Translations under genes and position numbers: made by a program
Notes under the pieces: generated by a model
Databases searched by the model: none
Seen by the model: only the letters and a program-made list of their open reading frames with translations
What the model was told of the DNA's origin: nothing
Shown: piece after piece, positions 13,101-26,640 of the stretch
How positions within the stretch are numbered: position 1 is the first letter of the stretch
Layout of the letters: each line of letters begins with the position of its first letter
NCBI GenBank assembly: GCA_905250075.1
Contig: CAJNOP010000011.1
Location: 744,001-808,000 of the forward strand
DNA from: Rotaria sp. Silwood1
Lineage: Eukaryota > Rotifera > Eurotatoria > Philodinida > Philodinidae
DNA length: 64,000 nucleotides
Direction of reading: 5' to 3'

Positions 13101-16100
13101 CGAGCTTGTTTGGCAAGATTTTCTGCAAGTAATGAAATTGGTGATGGATGATTTGGAAGACTTAATTGACGACGTGTTCGAATATAATTTATTAGATTTG
13201 GTGATTGAGGATAAAGAGGAGAAATTACTGGTGGTAATGGTTGAGGAGGCATATTAATTGGTGAATATTGATTTGGATAAAATCCAGATGGATATTGTTG
13301 AGATGGTAGTGATTGAAATGGAGGATTTACTATATGAAAAGAAAAATTGTATTTTTAAAAAAAAATTGATATCTTAAGTACAACGTTTATCTAAAAAAAG
13401 AAATCACTCTACTGCAATAATTTCATAGATCTTGAACATGAATAAAAACTAAATGGATTTCTTTGTAAGTTTGCGACAACTCTTAGTTTTATGGATCAGT
13501 TCTTTTTTTTTTTTAACATGAACTATGTCTACTGTTAATGGCAATGTAGGAATTCTATTCCGTAACTGCTTTCGTTATAAAAAAAAATGAACTGGTCACT
13601 ATGTTCATTTCTCAAAATAGAATAGACACATAGAAGTGGAAATTAGCATATGTCTAGAACTGATCTCTTTGAACAGTTCAGCTCTTGTAAAAAGAACTGG
13701 TTACCGATCCCTTGATCTTCACTGTTACAAGTCTATTTATCTGATAAGTACTTTATTCATGTGATATTTTTTCAATATTATTCTAATTGATAAGATATAC
13801 TCCATGATGTTTTTTGTGTAAATGACTTCCATGTTTTGTATTAAATTTATGTTTAAATTACTTAAATTTTGCATTTTCCTATTCTAAAATTTGCTTGAAT
13901 ATGAACATTGAATGAAGAAAAAAAAAAAGAAGATATCTAATGATGTAACACAATATTATACATCAGTTCAAAAAACATCATAGATAGTGTTTCTTAGCAA
14001 ATTTGAATAAGATTGAATTTATAAAATATATGACTTAACAGAGATATTAAATAATGAAAATGAATCTTATGAATTTATTAATGTAAATGGATATTTATAT
14101 ATATATATTATAAACGAAATCTTCTTGGCTAGATCAAGGTCAAACAATCATTAAAACATTCCAAAATAATAAATGATTATCCATACAGTCGTATGTTATT
14201 CAATGAAAATTCCTATAGATTATATTAAACATATATTTGTTCATATTATAATCAATCTATTCTGAATATTCTTTATCCAATCTTATCAAATATTAAATAA
14301 GGAAGAACTGGATGCATTAAATCGGAAATTATTTTACATTACATATAGATAGAATGATAATACAAATGATCATGTAATTAACCTTCGAACATATTAATCT
14401 TTGGAATTATTCATCCAGATACATTTCATAAAAATGCTTATCTAAGCTTATTCATAATAATCTTTCAATCATTACTGATTTTATCTAATAGAGGTTACAT
14501 CTATTGTTTCTGAAGGAAGTTTATATAAAATGAAAGAGTATTGAATAGTATACGAATACTATTCAGGTCTTGTAATCTATCCCTATTTGATCAAATTTTT
14601 TTTTTTTTTGTTATATATTAAAACAAGAAATGTGTTAAGATGTAATACTGTCATCAAATCTCTATTGTGTCATATACAAATATTATCATGAATGACAACG
14701 CATAGAGATTTAATTATGTATCATATTTTTTTTTTTTCGACAAGATGTCTTCGTCTAAAGTATATTCTTTTACATATAATATTTATATATGATCATATAG
14801 GTTTTTCTTTTAATAAAATTCTAGAGAGAGACAGTGTTCGTCTTTATCTACAAATTTTTTTCCTTCCTTGTTCTATTTTATTGAAATATTCTTTTTTTTT
14901 TTTTCTGCAAGTTCCCATGATAAATAAAAACAATGAACAAGTCATATAATAAATATAATCAATTTGATTCATATGTTTGTAGTAAATGAGATCATTAATA
15001 AAGGAAGACGGACGGAAAAATTTAATCATTTCCGGCAAAGTTAATCATGCAATTTATATGCATAGCATGCTGTCATTGATATGCTAGCGAGTAATTTAGA
15101 ACAGTAGAAACTTATTTAAAATGTCATAAACTTTGCAGAACAAAAAGACAGAGTATTTGTTTTTTGTTATAATCACTATCAACAAATATAATTATTATAA
15201 AAAACACACCTATATAAATATATTAGACACGACTTGATTTATTGATGTTCTTTTTTTTTTTTCTCTTTTATTTATTTAAATAGTAATACTTACAAATAAA
15301 AGAATTATCTTGTTGCGATGATATATCATTTTGTAATAATTGAAAAATATTTTCATATAAAATACAATTACATTCTAAGGGATTATTATTAATATTAAGT
15401 TCAATTAATGGTCCACGTCTTTTAATACCTGTTGATAAATTAAATGGTAATTGTAATGTTTTTAATTGATTATTAGTCATATCAATTGATATAATATATT
15501 TATCTTGAGTTGATGCTGATGAAAATATATCAAAATCAATTCGATTGAAATTATTATTTGATAAATCAACATTTAAAACAGGTAAATGATGATCATAACT
15601 AGCTATTGTATGTGCATCATGAGGTATAGGAAAACGTGGTAAAGAATTTAAATTATTTAATGATAGATTTAAATAACGAAGTTTTTGTAATGGTAAAAAT
15701 AAATCATCGATAGGTAATGATGGTAAAGATGATGTTAAATCAAGTATTTCTAAATAAGGTACACGTGTAAATGTATCTTGTTGAATATCTAATGGTGAAT
15801 TATAACTTAAATTTAATATATTTAATGAATATAAAGATTTAAATGATGTATAATCTAATGATTTAATATAATTATTTGATAAATCTAAATAACGTATTCT
15901 TGTTGGAAATTTTGTTTTTAATATTTTAATATTATTATTTGATAATATTAATGTTGTTAAATCAGGCATATCAATTTGTGAAAATAATTTATTTAATTGT
16001 ATATCATTTAATTGTGTATGACATAAATCAAGATATATTAAATTTGGATATGAACCAATAATATCAAAATTTGTTGTATATGTTATTATTAAATGTGTAA

Positions 16101-16812
16101 GTGATGTTAAAGATTTTATTAGAAATGGTTTTAAATAAAATTTTATATAATAAAATGATAATGTTGTTGTTATTGTTGTTAAATTTAATTGTTCAATATT
16201 AAATGTACAATTATAAAAAATTAATCCTATTGGATTTATTATTGTTAATAAAAAATTATTTTCTATTATTGTATCAAGAAAACGTAATGATAATATTGTT
16301 AATTGACATGTATATATTTCATTAAATAATTTATTTGTTTGTAAACGATAAAATGTCAAACGTGAATTATTTATATATGAACATATTTGTTCAAAATCTA
16401 ATAAATTTTTAAATATATCATAATTAAAATTATCAAATTCAAATTGAATATCATTAAATGTTTGTTTTCGTATAATAGAATATTGTGTTTGTAATTGTTG
16501 ATCAATTTCAGATTCAACTTCATCAAGTCTTAAACGTAATAATTCTTCATTATAAGTTTTAGTTAAATTATCTGAACATATTAATGAAGATGATTTTGAT
16601 AATGAAGAACAAAGATTTGACGTTGAAAAAAGTGGAGGTGATGATAAACATTGACACATGTCACATTTATATATACGTTGATTTAAATCTTTATAATAAC
16701 ATGGATATATAGGACGAAGTGTTGACATTGTTGATACTATCGACGATATTGATAAAATTGTTATTAAGGTGGTAAAAAGTCGAAAATTAATATAGAAATG
16801 GTCATCATTCAT
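10197..16812 (-). CDS. Toll-like receptor (protostome multiple-cysteine-cluster type)
   Basis: Exons 16812-15294, 13329-11989 and 10999-10197 join in phase 1 at both junctions (TTA and AGT codons are restored) and give 1220 residues. Order: signal peptide (hydrophobic run LFTTLITILSISSIVSTMS); an LRR block with repeats such as IRYLDLSNNYIKSL; an LRRCT beginning NPLECNC that is interrupted by a proline-rich stretch and resumes at NLTCQ; poly-Ser and poly-Asn runs; an LRRNT (CPLECSC...VNC...IP..IP); a second short LRR block (LQYLTLANNQLESL); a cysteine cluster; a membrane helix at about 868-891 followed by RRKK; a Ser/Thr/Pro-rich linker with poly-Asp and poly-Gln; and TIR from about 1075 with box 1 DALVLYSINDSE and box 2 RDRMLGE. 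Box 3 FW is not evident. An upstream in-frame ATG at 16845 exists, but a good acceptor (TTTCTTTCTAG) ends one base before 16812, so the mature mRNA probably begins translation at 16812. Expected at the plasma membrane or endosome, signalling through TIR adaptors. Confidence 0.85.
11000..11988 (-). other. Intron 2 of the Toll-like receptor
   Basis: 989 bp, donor GTATTA, acceptor TTCTATTTAG. If retained, translation ends after six more codons (ends KITK), yielding a receptor with the membrane helix but no TIR domain. It contains the LTR-like segment listed separately. Confidence 0.75.
11342..11569 (-). mobile_element. Possible solo LTR
   Basis: Read on the minus strand this 228-bp segment starts TGTGCC and ends GCTACA, so it has TG...CA ends with inverted TGT/ACA. 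It holds a TATA box (CTATAAAAGC) followed about 35 bp later by AATAAA, the promoter and poly(A) layout of an LTR, and a purine/pyrimidine-rich tract. Only GCT (3 bp) could be a target duplication, and no second copy is in the window. It lies in sense in receptor intron 2. Could also be ordinary intron sequence. Confidence 0.35.
13330..15293 (-). other. Intron 1 of the Toll-like receptor
   Basis: 1964 bp, donor GTAAGT, acceptor CTTTTCATATAG. AT-rich with homopolymers and a TA-rich run near 14099. The open frames at 14692-15038 on both strands are low-complexity and are not called. I recognise no element with defined ends. Confidence 0.7.
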
Positions 16813-19800
16813 TCTAGAAAGAAAAAAAGATAAATTAAAAAACAAAATTGAATGAAGGTGTTTTTATATTAGTTATGCCTTTCTAGTCAGTTGATAAAGT
16901 TATAACAAGTATTTAAAATTGATAGTCTTTTTTTAACCTATATTTTAAGATTAACGATGTTCGCGTGTCAAAATATATCTATATGTATGAAACAATAGGT
17001 ATCTAATCTGTTTCCGCCCATTGAGGTTCACATTGACAATTGTCTCGTACACTGTACCTGACTATTTCTCTTGCCTTTTACATCTATTTATTTTTCATAT
17101 TCTAATCGAATGGTGTCAAAATGCAGTTGTTATTTGATTAAACAAATGTCAAGTCCATTTCATTCTCCACTCTCTCGTTCTTTCTCTCTCTCTCTCTCAT
17201 TTTTCCCTCCCTGCTTCTATCTCACCTATTGTCGGCATCGACGCGTACATTTCATTGTTGAACTTCTCTAGTGGCAGTAAGGTATAAAACATATAGATCA
17301 TCATCGTTATCATCGATACATATGAAATGTTCTTTTTTTTTTTTAAATTTTTTGCTGAAAGATGCAGAAGGATGGATGTATGAATGCGTGTATTGTTGAT
17401 GAAAGAAAAGAAAGATATGTACGTCTGAAAGAAAAGAACGTATGTAGATGATAATGGTTTCTTCTATTTGATTGCGTAATCAGAACAGAGAAGAAGCAAC
17501 AGTGTAATGGACAAATAATTTGCGTATACTCTGGGTGTGTATATATATATATGTGTGTGTGTACGAGTGCGTGTATATCGATGGATGGATACATTTGATT
17601 CAGATTTCATGGAGAACAAAGACTAATGAACCGGAAAATTGTCTCGCCGCTATGTCACTCACCCTAATATATACATACATTTGTAAGTGAAAGAGCGCTA
17701 TAGTAGCCTTTTGGAATAATTAATCGAACAAGAGTTTAAATCATTGAACAACGATTTTGAAAAAAAAAAGAAACAAGAACTCTAATTTATGAATGAAACA
17801 AGTTAGGAGAGAGAGGAAGAAAAGAGACACAGAAAACATCCAATGAACTCGCCATCAGTTTATTGATTCAGCTAAATGCGAAGTGCTTGTGCTGTTCAGC
17901 CACAAGCTAAAAAAAATCGGGAGCGATAGAAAGAATAATGCATGGCATCGCATCTCTCTCTCTCTCTCTCCCCAATGTATATCAAACATAAGGGAGCAGA
18001 CAATTGTGTATATATATATACATGTATGTGTATTGTTCTCTCGGTACCACTTTATAGAAAAATAATGAGTATAGGAGTCGACAAGAAAAAAAAAAAGAAA
18101 TCTGTATAACGAAACACGATAAACGATGTGTCATTTCAACTAGTAGTCGATAATGCAATGCTGATGATAATGACACGAAATCTTTGTCTTTTGCAGTTGA
18201 AATGCGACGATTTAATCTTTCGTTCGACGAACTACTTTAATACATCTCCTAACAAATATTCGATACAAAAAAAAAAAAACAACAAAGAAAAGAAAGAAAC
18301 TCAATAGTGTTTTATTATCAGTCTTTGGCAAAGATTTGACTAGTTTCTTAGTTACTTAATAAAAAATTTGTTTGAAAAAAAAAAAAAGTCACAAAAAACC
18401 GAAATCATATGTTCATATAGTATAACAAGCTCAAAATAAAATATATTATGTATACATTCAGTTTGATTATAATTATACAAATACTAATTCTTTCAATAGT
18501 AACATATAAGAAAGAATAGAAATGGCACGAATAACATCAAGGCTACTACGTGCATGAATAATATATTTATAGTGCATACACTTATAAAAAAAAAAGTGTT
18601 ACGTAAAAATTTTGCTCCTTTATTTGTCAATCGAGAGTGTGAGTGAACGTGTTTATCTCCCCTGTTGGTTATAATGTAGTAATATTATTGAAGTAAGTAA
18701 GCGAAAAGATTGTGATGGCATACATGTGCCAACTGTGATCAAAAGTCAAAAACCAACTGTGTATTTTAACTCACATTTTCTCAAAGACATCCACCATCAT
18801 CATATATGGAATTGAAGAAACGGAATGAGAAATGGAAAAAAAGAAAGAAGTAACGAAACACTTGTAGATAGTTTTGTCACGTGTATGAATATATATGTGT
18901 TTGACATATAAGTTTATATAGAGGTTCGAATACGCCCGTCATTGAATAAAATAGAAATCTTGCTCTTCTCTCTCTCTCTGTCTCACTTTCCTTTTTTTTC
19001 CTTGATCAATGTCTTGAGATAAACATTCAATACAAGAAAAAAAAAATCAACTATGATTATGTCGAACATATGCGTGTTGTGTCGTCGTCAACAAAAAAAA
19101 AAGAACGTAAGAGAGAAGAAAAAAAAACAGAGCGCACACAAGCACATAGTTTTTATCGTTTTTTATTCGCACACTTTCAAGGTTTGTGTTCTATGGAATT
19201 AGACGAAGAACAAAAAAGAAAAAGAAAAAAAATGAGAAAGACAGTCAAACTCAATACTAAACCACCCATGAGATATACAAGTTTTTTCTTTTTATGACAC
19301 AGAACGAATAAATAAACTTCAAAAAAAAAGAACAATATCTCGTACTATTCGTCATTTTTTTAAAAAATTCGAATGAAATGAAAAGAAAACTTATTAATCA
19401 TTTTTGTTTTTCTTCATTAAAAAAAAAAATTATTCAATTACATATTGAATATGTTATATCTGACCTTCTTTTTTGTTGTCTTTCATTTGATAGAAGACCA
19501 ACTTGAAAATTAATTCTTTCAATACATACATATATACATACATACATACATATATATTATATTCATGATACATGACTTTGTATATGTATATGGATGAAAA
19601 GCACTTACACGCTTCGTTGCCTTTCTTAAATGAAAAAAAAAAAAACAGACATGTAAAAACATATTAGTAACTTTTTAAAAGATATTTCGTTGACTAAAAT
19701 AGGTGTGAATATGAAATCGATGACGATAGAATGATCATCAGACATGTGAATAAAGAACATAGTAAGTGAGCACTATGATCAATTGATTTGACGCCGACAT

Positions 19801-22600
19801 CGGTTCGATGACCACATTTATCGTTGAGTGATTGCCTATATACATATCTTTACTTCTTTCTTTCTTTCTTTCTGCTTCTGATTTTTCAATGTTCACTCAT
19901 TAAAATATTTTTTCCTTCCGTTTCTTCACATTTGCTGATCGTTATTGATGTGAGAGATGTATAAAAAAAAAAAAAGGAAATGCGAAGAAAGAACGACATT
20001 AAAATATGTCACTTGTCTAATTTTATTTGGCCTCGATTGACAAGTGTGTGAATGTGTGTATGTGTGTGTTATGCTAAATCGTAGATGATGTATGTGTTCA
20101 ATCACGCACATCTGTAAAAAATCAAACAAAACACAAATTATATAGAACAGAACAGACATTCTAAATCATTATGTATTATAACAATAGGTAATGATCATTA
20201 TATGGATAACAAAAGTTGCCAGTTTTTTCACGGCAATGATGATGTCTTTTTCTTTTCAATTATTTTTTAATGGCAAGGTTATTTCCGTTGTTCTCTTGTC
20301 ATCGATTGTCAATTGGCATATATATATATATATATGCATATGCATATGCATAAGAAAAAGAAATCCCCAATTGATTAATTTTTATAGTGGGTCATTGTAA
20401 TCATAGCTCGATTATTGCATCATCATCTATGTGTTTCGTTTGAATATGTCTTTTTCTCTCATATATATATATATATATATATATGTTCAAAAGTAAGTCA
20501 TCGAATGTGACAGCCGAACAAAAGTGATGATGATATGTAAAGAAAAATGTCTTTCAGTAAAATTATATCTGATAGTGCGTACAAATTAGCTGATGAAAGC
20601 ATTAAAATGCAATGAAGAACTTGATACGCTGATTATTTTCACATATATTGTATTATTATATTGGTTTCTTCTATATCGGTATATATATATATACATGGAA
20701 GTGTACAAAAAGATCTAATTTGACAAAAGAGAACTACGATAGAATTGTACGTGAGTAAAACAATGAATTTAAAAAGATGAGCGACTACGATAAGTAGACT
20801 TATAAAAGTGAATGAATGATTGAAAGTGTTGTAGTTTTGAGTACTTGAAAGTATGGAACAAAAAAGAGAGAAAGAAAGAAGAAAAAGAAATGCTATTATT
20901 GTTATTGCTTAATACTTGTTCGAAACGCGAATCTACTTTGATCATCGAACTGTACATTAATGGTTTGATCAATTGTCGATGTTATTATCGTATGTATATG
21001 TGTATATTTGAGTTACACAATCCAAATGATTTTATCAGAATTCTAAGATACAAAAAAAAGATAAAAATAAAAGAGAAGAAACGCATTTCTAATAAAATTT
21101 AGCTAATCGAACAGATTAAGAGATAAAATAAAACGATTTCTATTATAATATAAATCGCGTGTATATTTAGAATAAAAATTTAATTTCAGACATAAAACTT
21201 CTCACAAGAATAAACATATATAAATGTATATATTATAGAAGACGTAATATTATTTTAAGAACAGTTCATTTAACATATTCAATATTATATGAAGTACTAT
21301 TAATGGAATAACACACTACAGAAATACACTTTTTTTTGTCTTTTTTTTCATGTTCTTTTAAATAAAATATAAAGTAGTACATTTTAAGCGATAATGTCTT
21401 TTCTTTTATATGCTTATAAACTTGTATTCAAAGATACTCTTACTTAATGTACACAAAAAAAAGCAATATGTAATATGATCAACAATCAACTGACATCAAA
21501 GAGATAAGATGATGTTTACGGACCATCAACTATCATGTACACAAGATGAAGGGGAAGCAACAGTGGGTGTGTTTATCGATGTATTTTATCAGTAGACTGT
21601 TTTAAATGTTCCTATTTTGTATTGAGTCCTTTTAAATTCATTGAAGGAAAACTAAATGTTAATTGTAGAAATAAAATATGCAAAAATATTAACTAACACA
21701 TCTTTAATTTAATTTTCTTGATTTCTTTCTCTTTTTTTCCTTTGTCAATATATAGGTCAAGGTAATGCCAAGAAAATGAATGTCCATATGTTCTTCCTTC
21801 CGTAACCCATATGTTCTCTAGAGTATTGCGTAAATTAATTCCGTATGCTTTATCATATTAAAAGCATAATATTAGTTAATAGATTGTAACATAGAAAGAT
21901 GCAAGATATGATTTTGTATTATCTAAGTGAAGAGAGATTTCATAATCAATTATTAAAATATAAGAAAAGAAATTTGATTGAAATTTTTACTTAATTACTT
22001 TGAAAGATTCTAAAGTTTCATTTCTTATGTTATTTGAATAATGAACTGTTATAATAATGTTTATTAGTAACTAATGAATTATTAATGAATATCATGCCAT
22101 AAGTTATCATCATTATCATCTGTATCATATTATCTTATGTTCATATTAAGAATTAGATAATGGATGATGTAAAATTCTACATTAATTTTGTTTTTCAGTA
22201 TAGCATGACAACAATTCATTATGGCGACTTGAAAGTTTTCTGGTTCGAAAGAGCAAAGTCTCTACTACAAATCTGTAGAAAAATATTTAAAATCAATTAT
22301 GAGAAGTGCATTTGATTGATTCGTCTTACACTCAGCTTTCGACATTTTAAAGTACATTATATTAGAGTGTAATCAATGTAAAGCAGACTGTCTAGTGATA
22401 TGAAAAAATTTTAATTGCAAAATCATAGATTTCATAGGAAAAAATTTTTGTATTAAAAAATTGATTTTCCGTCTACAATACCTAATCAAGGTTTTCTAAT
22501 AATGTGGTTTTGTCGAGAACTTAGCAAGTTCTAATTGGACATGAAATATGGAACTTCAAATCACTTCGATTGCTGGAAAAATCTTATTTTTTTGAAATCT
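16813..22600. other. Noncoding, upstream of the Toll-like receptor, microsatellite-rich
   Basis: No exon with recognisable protein content. Contains CT-rich tracts (about 17170-17205, 17956-17972, 18967-18980), TA/TG runs and several short spurious frames. The receptor's 5' untranslated exon and promoter, and perhaps the missing first exon of the ZDHHC17-type gene at 29 kb, should lie somewhere between here and 29.3 kb, since the two genes are divergent. I could not place them. Confidence 0.5.
20461..20484. repeat. (AT)12 microsatellite
   Basis: Uninterrupted AT dinucleotide array of 24 bp preceded by a CT-rich stretch. A second AT run grading into a GCATAT repeat lies at about 20318-20351. 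Confidence 0.9.
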
Positions 22601-22609
22601 GTTATTATT

Positions 22610-23160
22610 GCCTACTTCAAAAAAAAAGGCAAGTGAATATTTTTTTGAATAACTTTTGATAGAAGAAAGATAGCGAGACCAGTGATTTTTACCGTTGGAA
22701 AGAGCAGATGAAAATGCATCAAATAATATAATATAGGCTTCTCTAAGATGTTTTCTAAAAAAATGCCGAAAAATTGGTTTCCATTAAAAAAGAAAAACGC
22801 AATGAAGTGATTTTTTTTACAGAAATATCGGCTGAGAGTTTCGAATAAAATGCCTATAACTCCTGAACGAGTAAATCTAAAAATGTTGACCTTGTGCAGT
22901 TTTGTAGATCTTTATCTAACGTTTCGAATGCATATCTAATTATTGAAAATTTACGTTAGTCACGTTACGGAATATGTTGATTTAAAAAAACCGTCGATTT
23001 AAGTCCTTGAAAAAAAACTAGGTCAAGTTATACTGTAATATATAGTTCGATGCATCTCCATCTCCTCTTTCCAACGGTAAAAACCGCAACTCTATAGTGA
23101 TTTTATCAAAAGTTATTCTAATAATAATCATTCGTCTTTTTTTTTGAAATGGGTAATCGT
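22610..23160. repeat. Decayed long inverted repeat (fold-back remnant)
   Basis: The left arm (about 22610-22740) and right arm (about 23035-23160) are reverse-complement homologues. Both carry CCGTTGGAAAGAG, AATAACTTTTGATA and a poly-A/poly-T run in matching order, with many substitutions and small indels. About 300 bp lies between. There is no open frame. It looks like an old nonautonomous element, more diverged than the one at 6899-7516. Confidence 0.6.
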
Positions 23161-26100
23161 TATAAACACTTTTCGTTTGCAAAATTTGTTAGAAAAATGT
23201 TGATTTCGAACTGAAGCAATATCTTAAAAATTTTTAGTATTCCTCTTTACAATGCTCTATCATAGTACTAGAAAACTTGATAAAATACCTAATATAAGAC
23301 CAAATTTTCTAGTGGCTAAAGATTTTCTTTTATATTTGAGAACGATACAGAGAAATTTTCAGCCTTCGGTAAGTATTTTAAACTAAATATTTTTTTTTTA
23401 TGGAGCTTTGTCATAAAGAATTTCTTCTTTCTAACATGCAAACTATTAAATCTCTATAGTGATCTATTGTCAGGCTATACTAAAAAAAAATTAATATAGA
23501 ACTTTTTCACCATTTCTTCTGTAAAAAAAACCAGAAGAAAAGAAACCAATCATGATTATATGAAATTGATAACCAAAGCCATATCAATCAAAATATGAAT
23601 TATTTATTTAAATTTATCAAGGTTTTTTTTTCTGTCCAGTAGTATACCTCAAAAAAACAATATTTGCATATGGTTGACATTAAATATCTTGTTTCATCAT
23701 GTACGAAAAATGATCTGAGAATAAAGCTTAAAAATCGAATTCTTTTCATTTTTTTGTTCGTTGCATTATCACAGTCAAATGTTGATATTCGTTTATTTAC
23801 TTTTTATTTTTAGAAAAAGAATAAAAACAAAGAATTCTATATGAAATCAGAGAAGTCTAAATATCTTTAGTTAATTCTGGTTTGTCATGTACTTAGATTC
23901 CTTCACTATTCACATTTAATTCATCAAGATTAAGTGTTATATGATCATCAATAAAACATGTATCGCACTGATTTTGTTATTATTATCTCAACAGAACTTG
24001 TTTTTTTTTACCTAGTAGGAAGTCATATGTACAATTTGCTAATATTAATGAATATTGCCCAATATGAATTGATCTTGGAGATATAATTATAAAAAATGAT
24101 GGCATTTTATTAATATTTATTTTATTATAAACACGATTTTTAAATAATTAAATTTAATAAATGAACATAGGTTTTTTTTTAGAAAGAGACTCATTAGGTG
24201 TTAAAATGTTTCTGTGTCAACAATTGAAGATTGAATATTTACCTGATAAATAAAGAAAACTTAAGATTTCTTACTAGAAAAAAAAACTCAACAAAGCACT
24301 AATTTCAATAAAACCTATAGTATTATATGATATTGTAAATTCAACTAGATGTTCTTATTCCGAAATTGAATGAGATATTACTCGATAGGAATACTCAATT
24401 ATGTTTGATAAAAGGTTTTGTATGTTTATTTATTTTAAATTCTATTTACATTTATTAATTTTACAATTAATGATGCAATAATATTTTCATGTAATAGTAA
24501 GTATCTGACATCAATTTACCAATGTGTTCATTATTCTATTAAATTTTTCTCATTGTCTTATTAGTAATTCAGCATGTTACACGTTTAGACGTGTTAGAGT
24601 TGTCGATCGAAGACATAGAACTGATTTCGATTACCAGTTCTGTTCATAAGCATTGGTCTTACTAAACATCTTATTTTAACCCTTCCGAGTCATATGACTA
24701 AACTACACAAGTATGCTAGAATGGAGCTGTTGGGAACTTCGGACTACGAGAAAATCAGCTGCTTCATAACTCAGTTCATATGAAAAGAAGTGATGACTGT
24801 ATCCAATTCTTACGAAAAGAATGGTTTATTGGACTCAGTTTTCAAGAGAGAACTGATTCATAGAACTGAGAACTGTCATTGATCTACTGACGTTTTGCCT
24901 GCACATGTTTTCGTTTTTGCTTTTATACTTGCTGCTATTCTATATTTTTTGTTTCTATGTGTGCTTTTTTTTTTTGCAAAAGTAAATCATATTTTTCTGT
25001 TTACTTCATGAGCATCATGTATGAAGCCTTTGATCGGTGACAAACTGAGATTTCAAAATCTAATCTCTTCATCGGTGGGGAAAATATTTTAATAAAAATT
25101 GACCTTTGCGGTACCCTACTGATGAGGCGTCGAAAAATATTGCATAGTAATCTGCGTTGGAAGTTTTTTGAATCGCTTCTCGAATAGAATGAATTTGCTA
25201 TCAAACGATTCATCGTCTTATTTAACCAGACATATTGATTATTAACTTCGATGTCATATTGAGATCAGTTCTTACAGAATTAATTTTGAAAGAAAATTTT
25301 GTTTTTTACTGGAAACAAAAAACGATTTATTATATTTAATGGTGGCTATGGAGTTGTAGGAATATTATTTGCACATTAACATTTTTGTTTTTCATATGAG
25401 ATAAAAAATGAATACGTTTACTATAAAAACAGAACATTCGTAAAACAAAATCATCAGAAAAATGATTTGACAGATATGAAATGTTTTCATTGAGAGTTTC
25501 CAGACTATTCTTAAAGTCTTAGGCAGGTTCATCGTTTCGAACTTGCATTTGATCCTATCCGAACGCAAAAAATTTTGTTTATTTATGTTAGATAAGATAT
25601 GTCCAACGAATATGATTATTCGATAAAAATTAAAATATTATTTAGAAAATGTCATTGGTTGTAAAAGTATCAGCAAACTTTTTGAGATCTACGCAATTAC
25701 TATACAATTAAGAAATATCCAATGTCAAAACTTCAACTATATCAAGAAACTATTTCAATATTGTTGTGTTATTTTATAAAATAATACACGACTTACAAAT
25801 TACTGTATGAAAGGTTTGTCTCCATCTCAGTGATGGAAGATTCAAAAAACGAATATAGTTCATACGGAACATCTGTTTTATTTTAATAGAGTATATTAAA
25901 GTATAAAAAATTTTCAATATTCGTTTCAGAACGACAGAATAATAAACAATGGTCTTATGTCTATGACCACAAATGTTATGAGTTAATATTTATCAAGAAA
26001 TATAATCAAAGAATACAATAAAATTATTAGAGTTTCTTTGTATTATTTAAGGCGCGAATCACCCAAATGTTTAAATTTATTTTGAAGTATTTCGGTAAAA

Positions 26101-26640
26101 TAATCTATTTCAACTCTAATGAAATGGTTCATACTGAAGAGATGAATAATAAAATTGTGAAATCATTTTAGAATGGTTGAAAACATCACTGAAATATAGA
26201 TAGATAATATGAATCTATAAATGAATCACGAAAAAATATAGAGAGAGCGATATATTGCACTAGGAAAAATACGCTTGCATCCATCCGGAGCTCAAATTGG
26301 ACTGTAGGACTTAAATTATTGTTTATTTATGATAATAATAAAGTAATAAGTGCTTGAAGCATTAAAAATATTACTTCTTGAAGTTTGTTCTCTATAAAAT
26401 GCAATAAATATTTGTTTCGAACCACATAATTATTACTCAAAATATTTGATAATTAAAATCATATGAAACATTGACTGCTTCTCTGTTTTATTCTTGATTC
26501 ATATTTATTTATGTATGAATATATACGAAGAATAAAGTGAATGAACGTGAAAAGAACTAATTGAAAATTAATTTGAATAATAATTCACAAAAAATATCAA
26601 ACAGATAAAATGTTAAGAAAGTTTTCATAGACCATATGCT
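23161..26640. other. Noncoding, nothing recognised
   Basis: AT-rich sequence. The 70-codon reverse frame at 25001-25213 shows no domain and no splice context. No RNA gene or defined element was seen. Confidence 0.5.

Noticed and set aside
18920-18940. tRNA T-loop-like GGTTCGAATA
   Set aside because: No acceptor stem, D-arm or anticodon arm can be paired around it.
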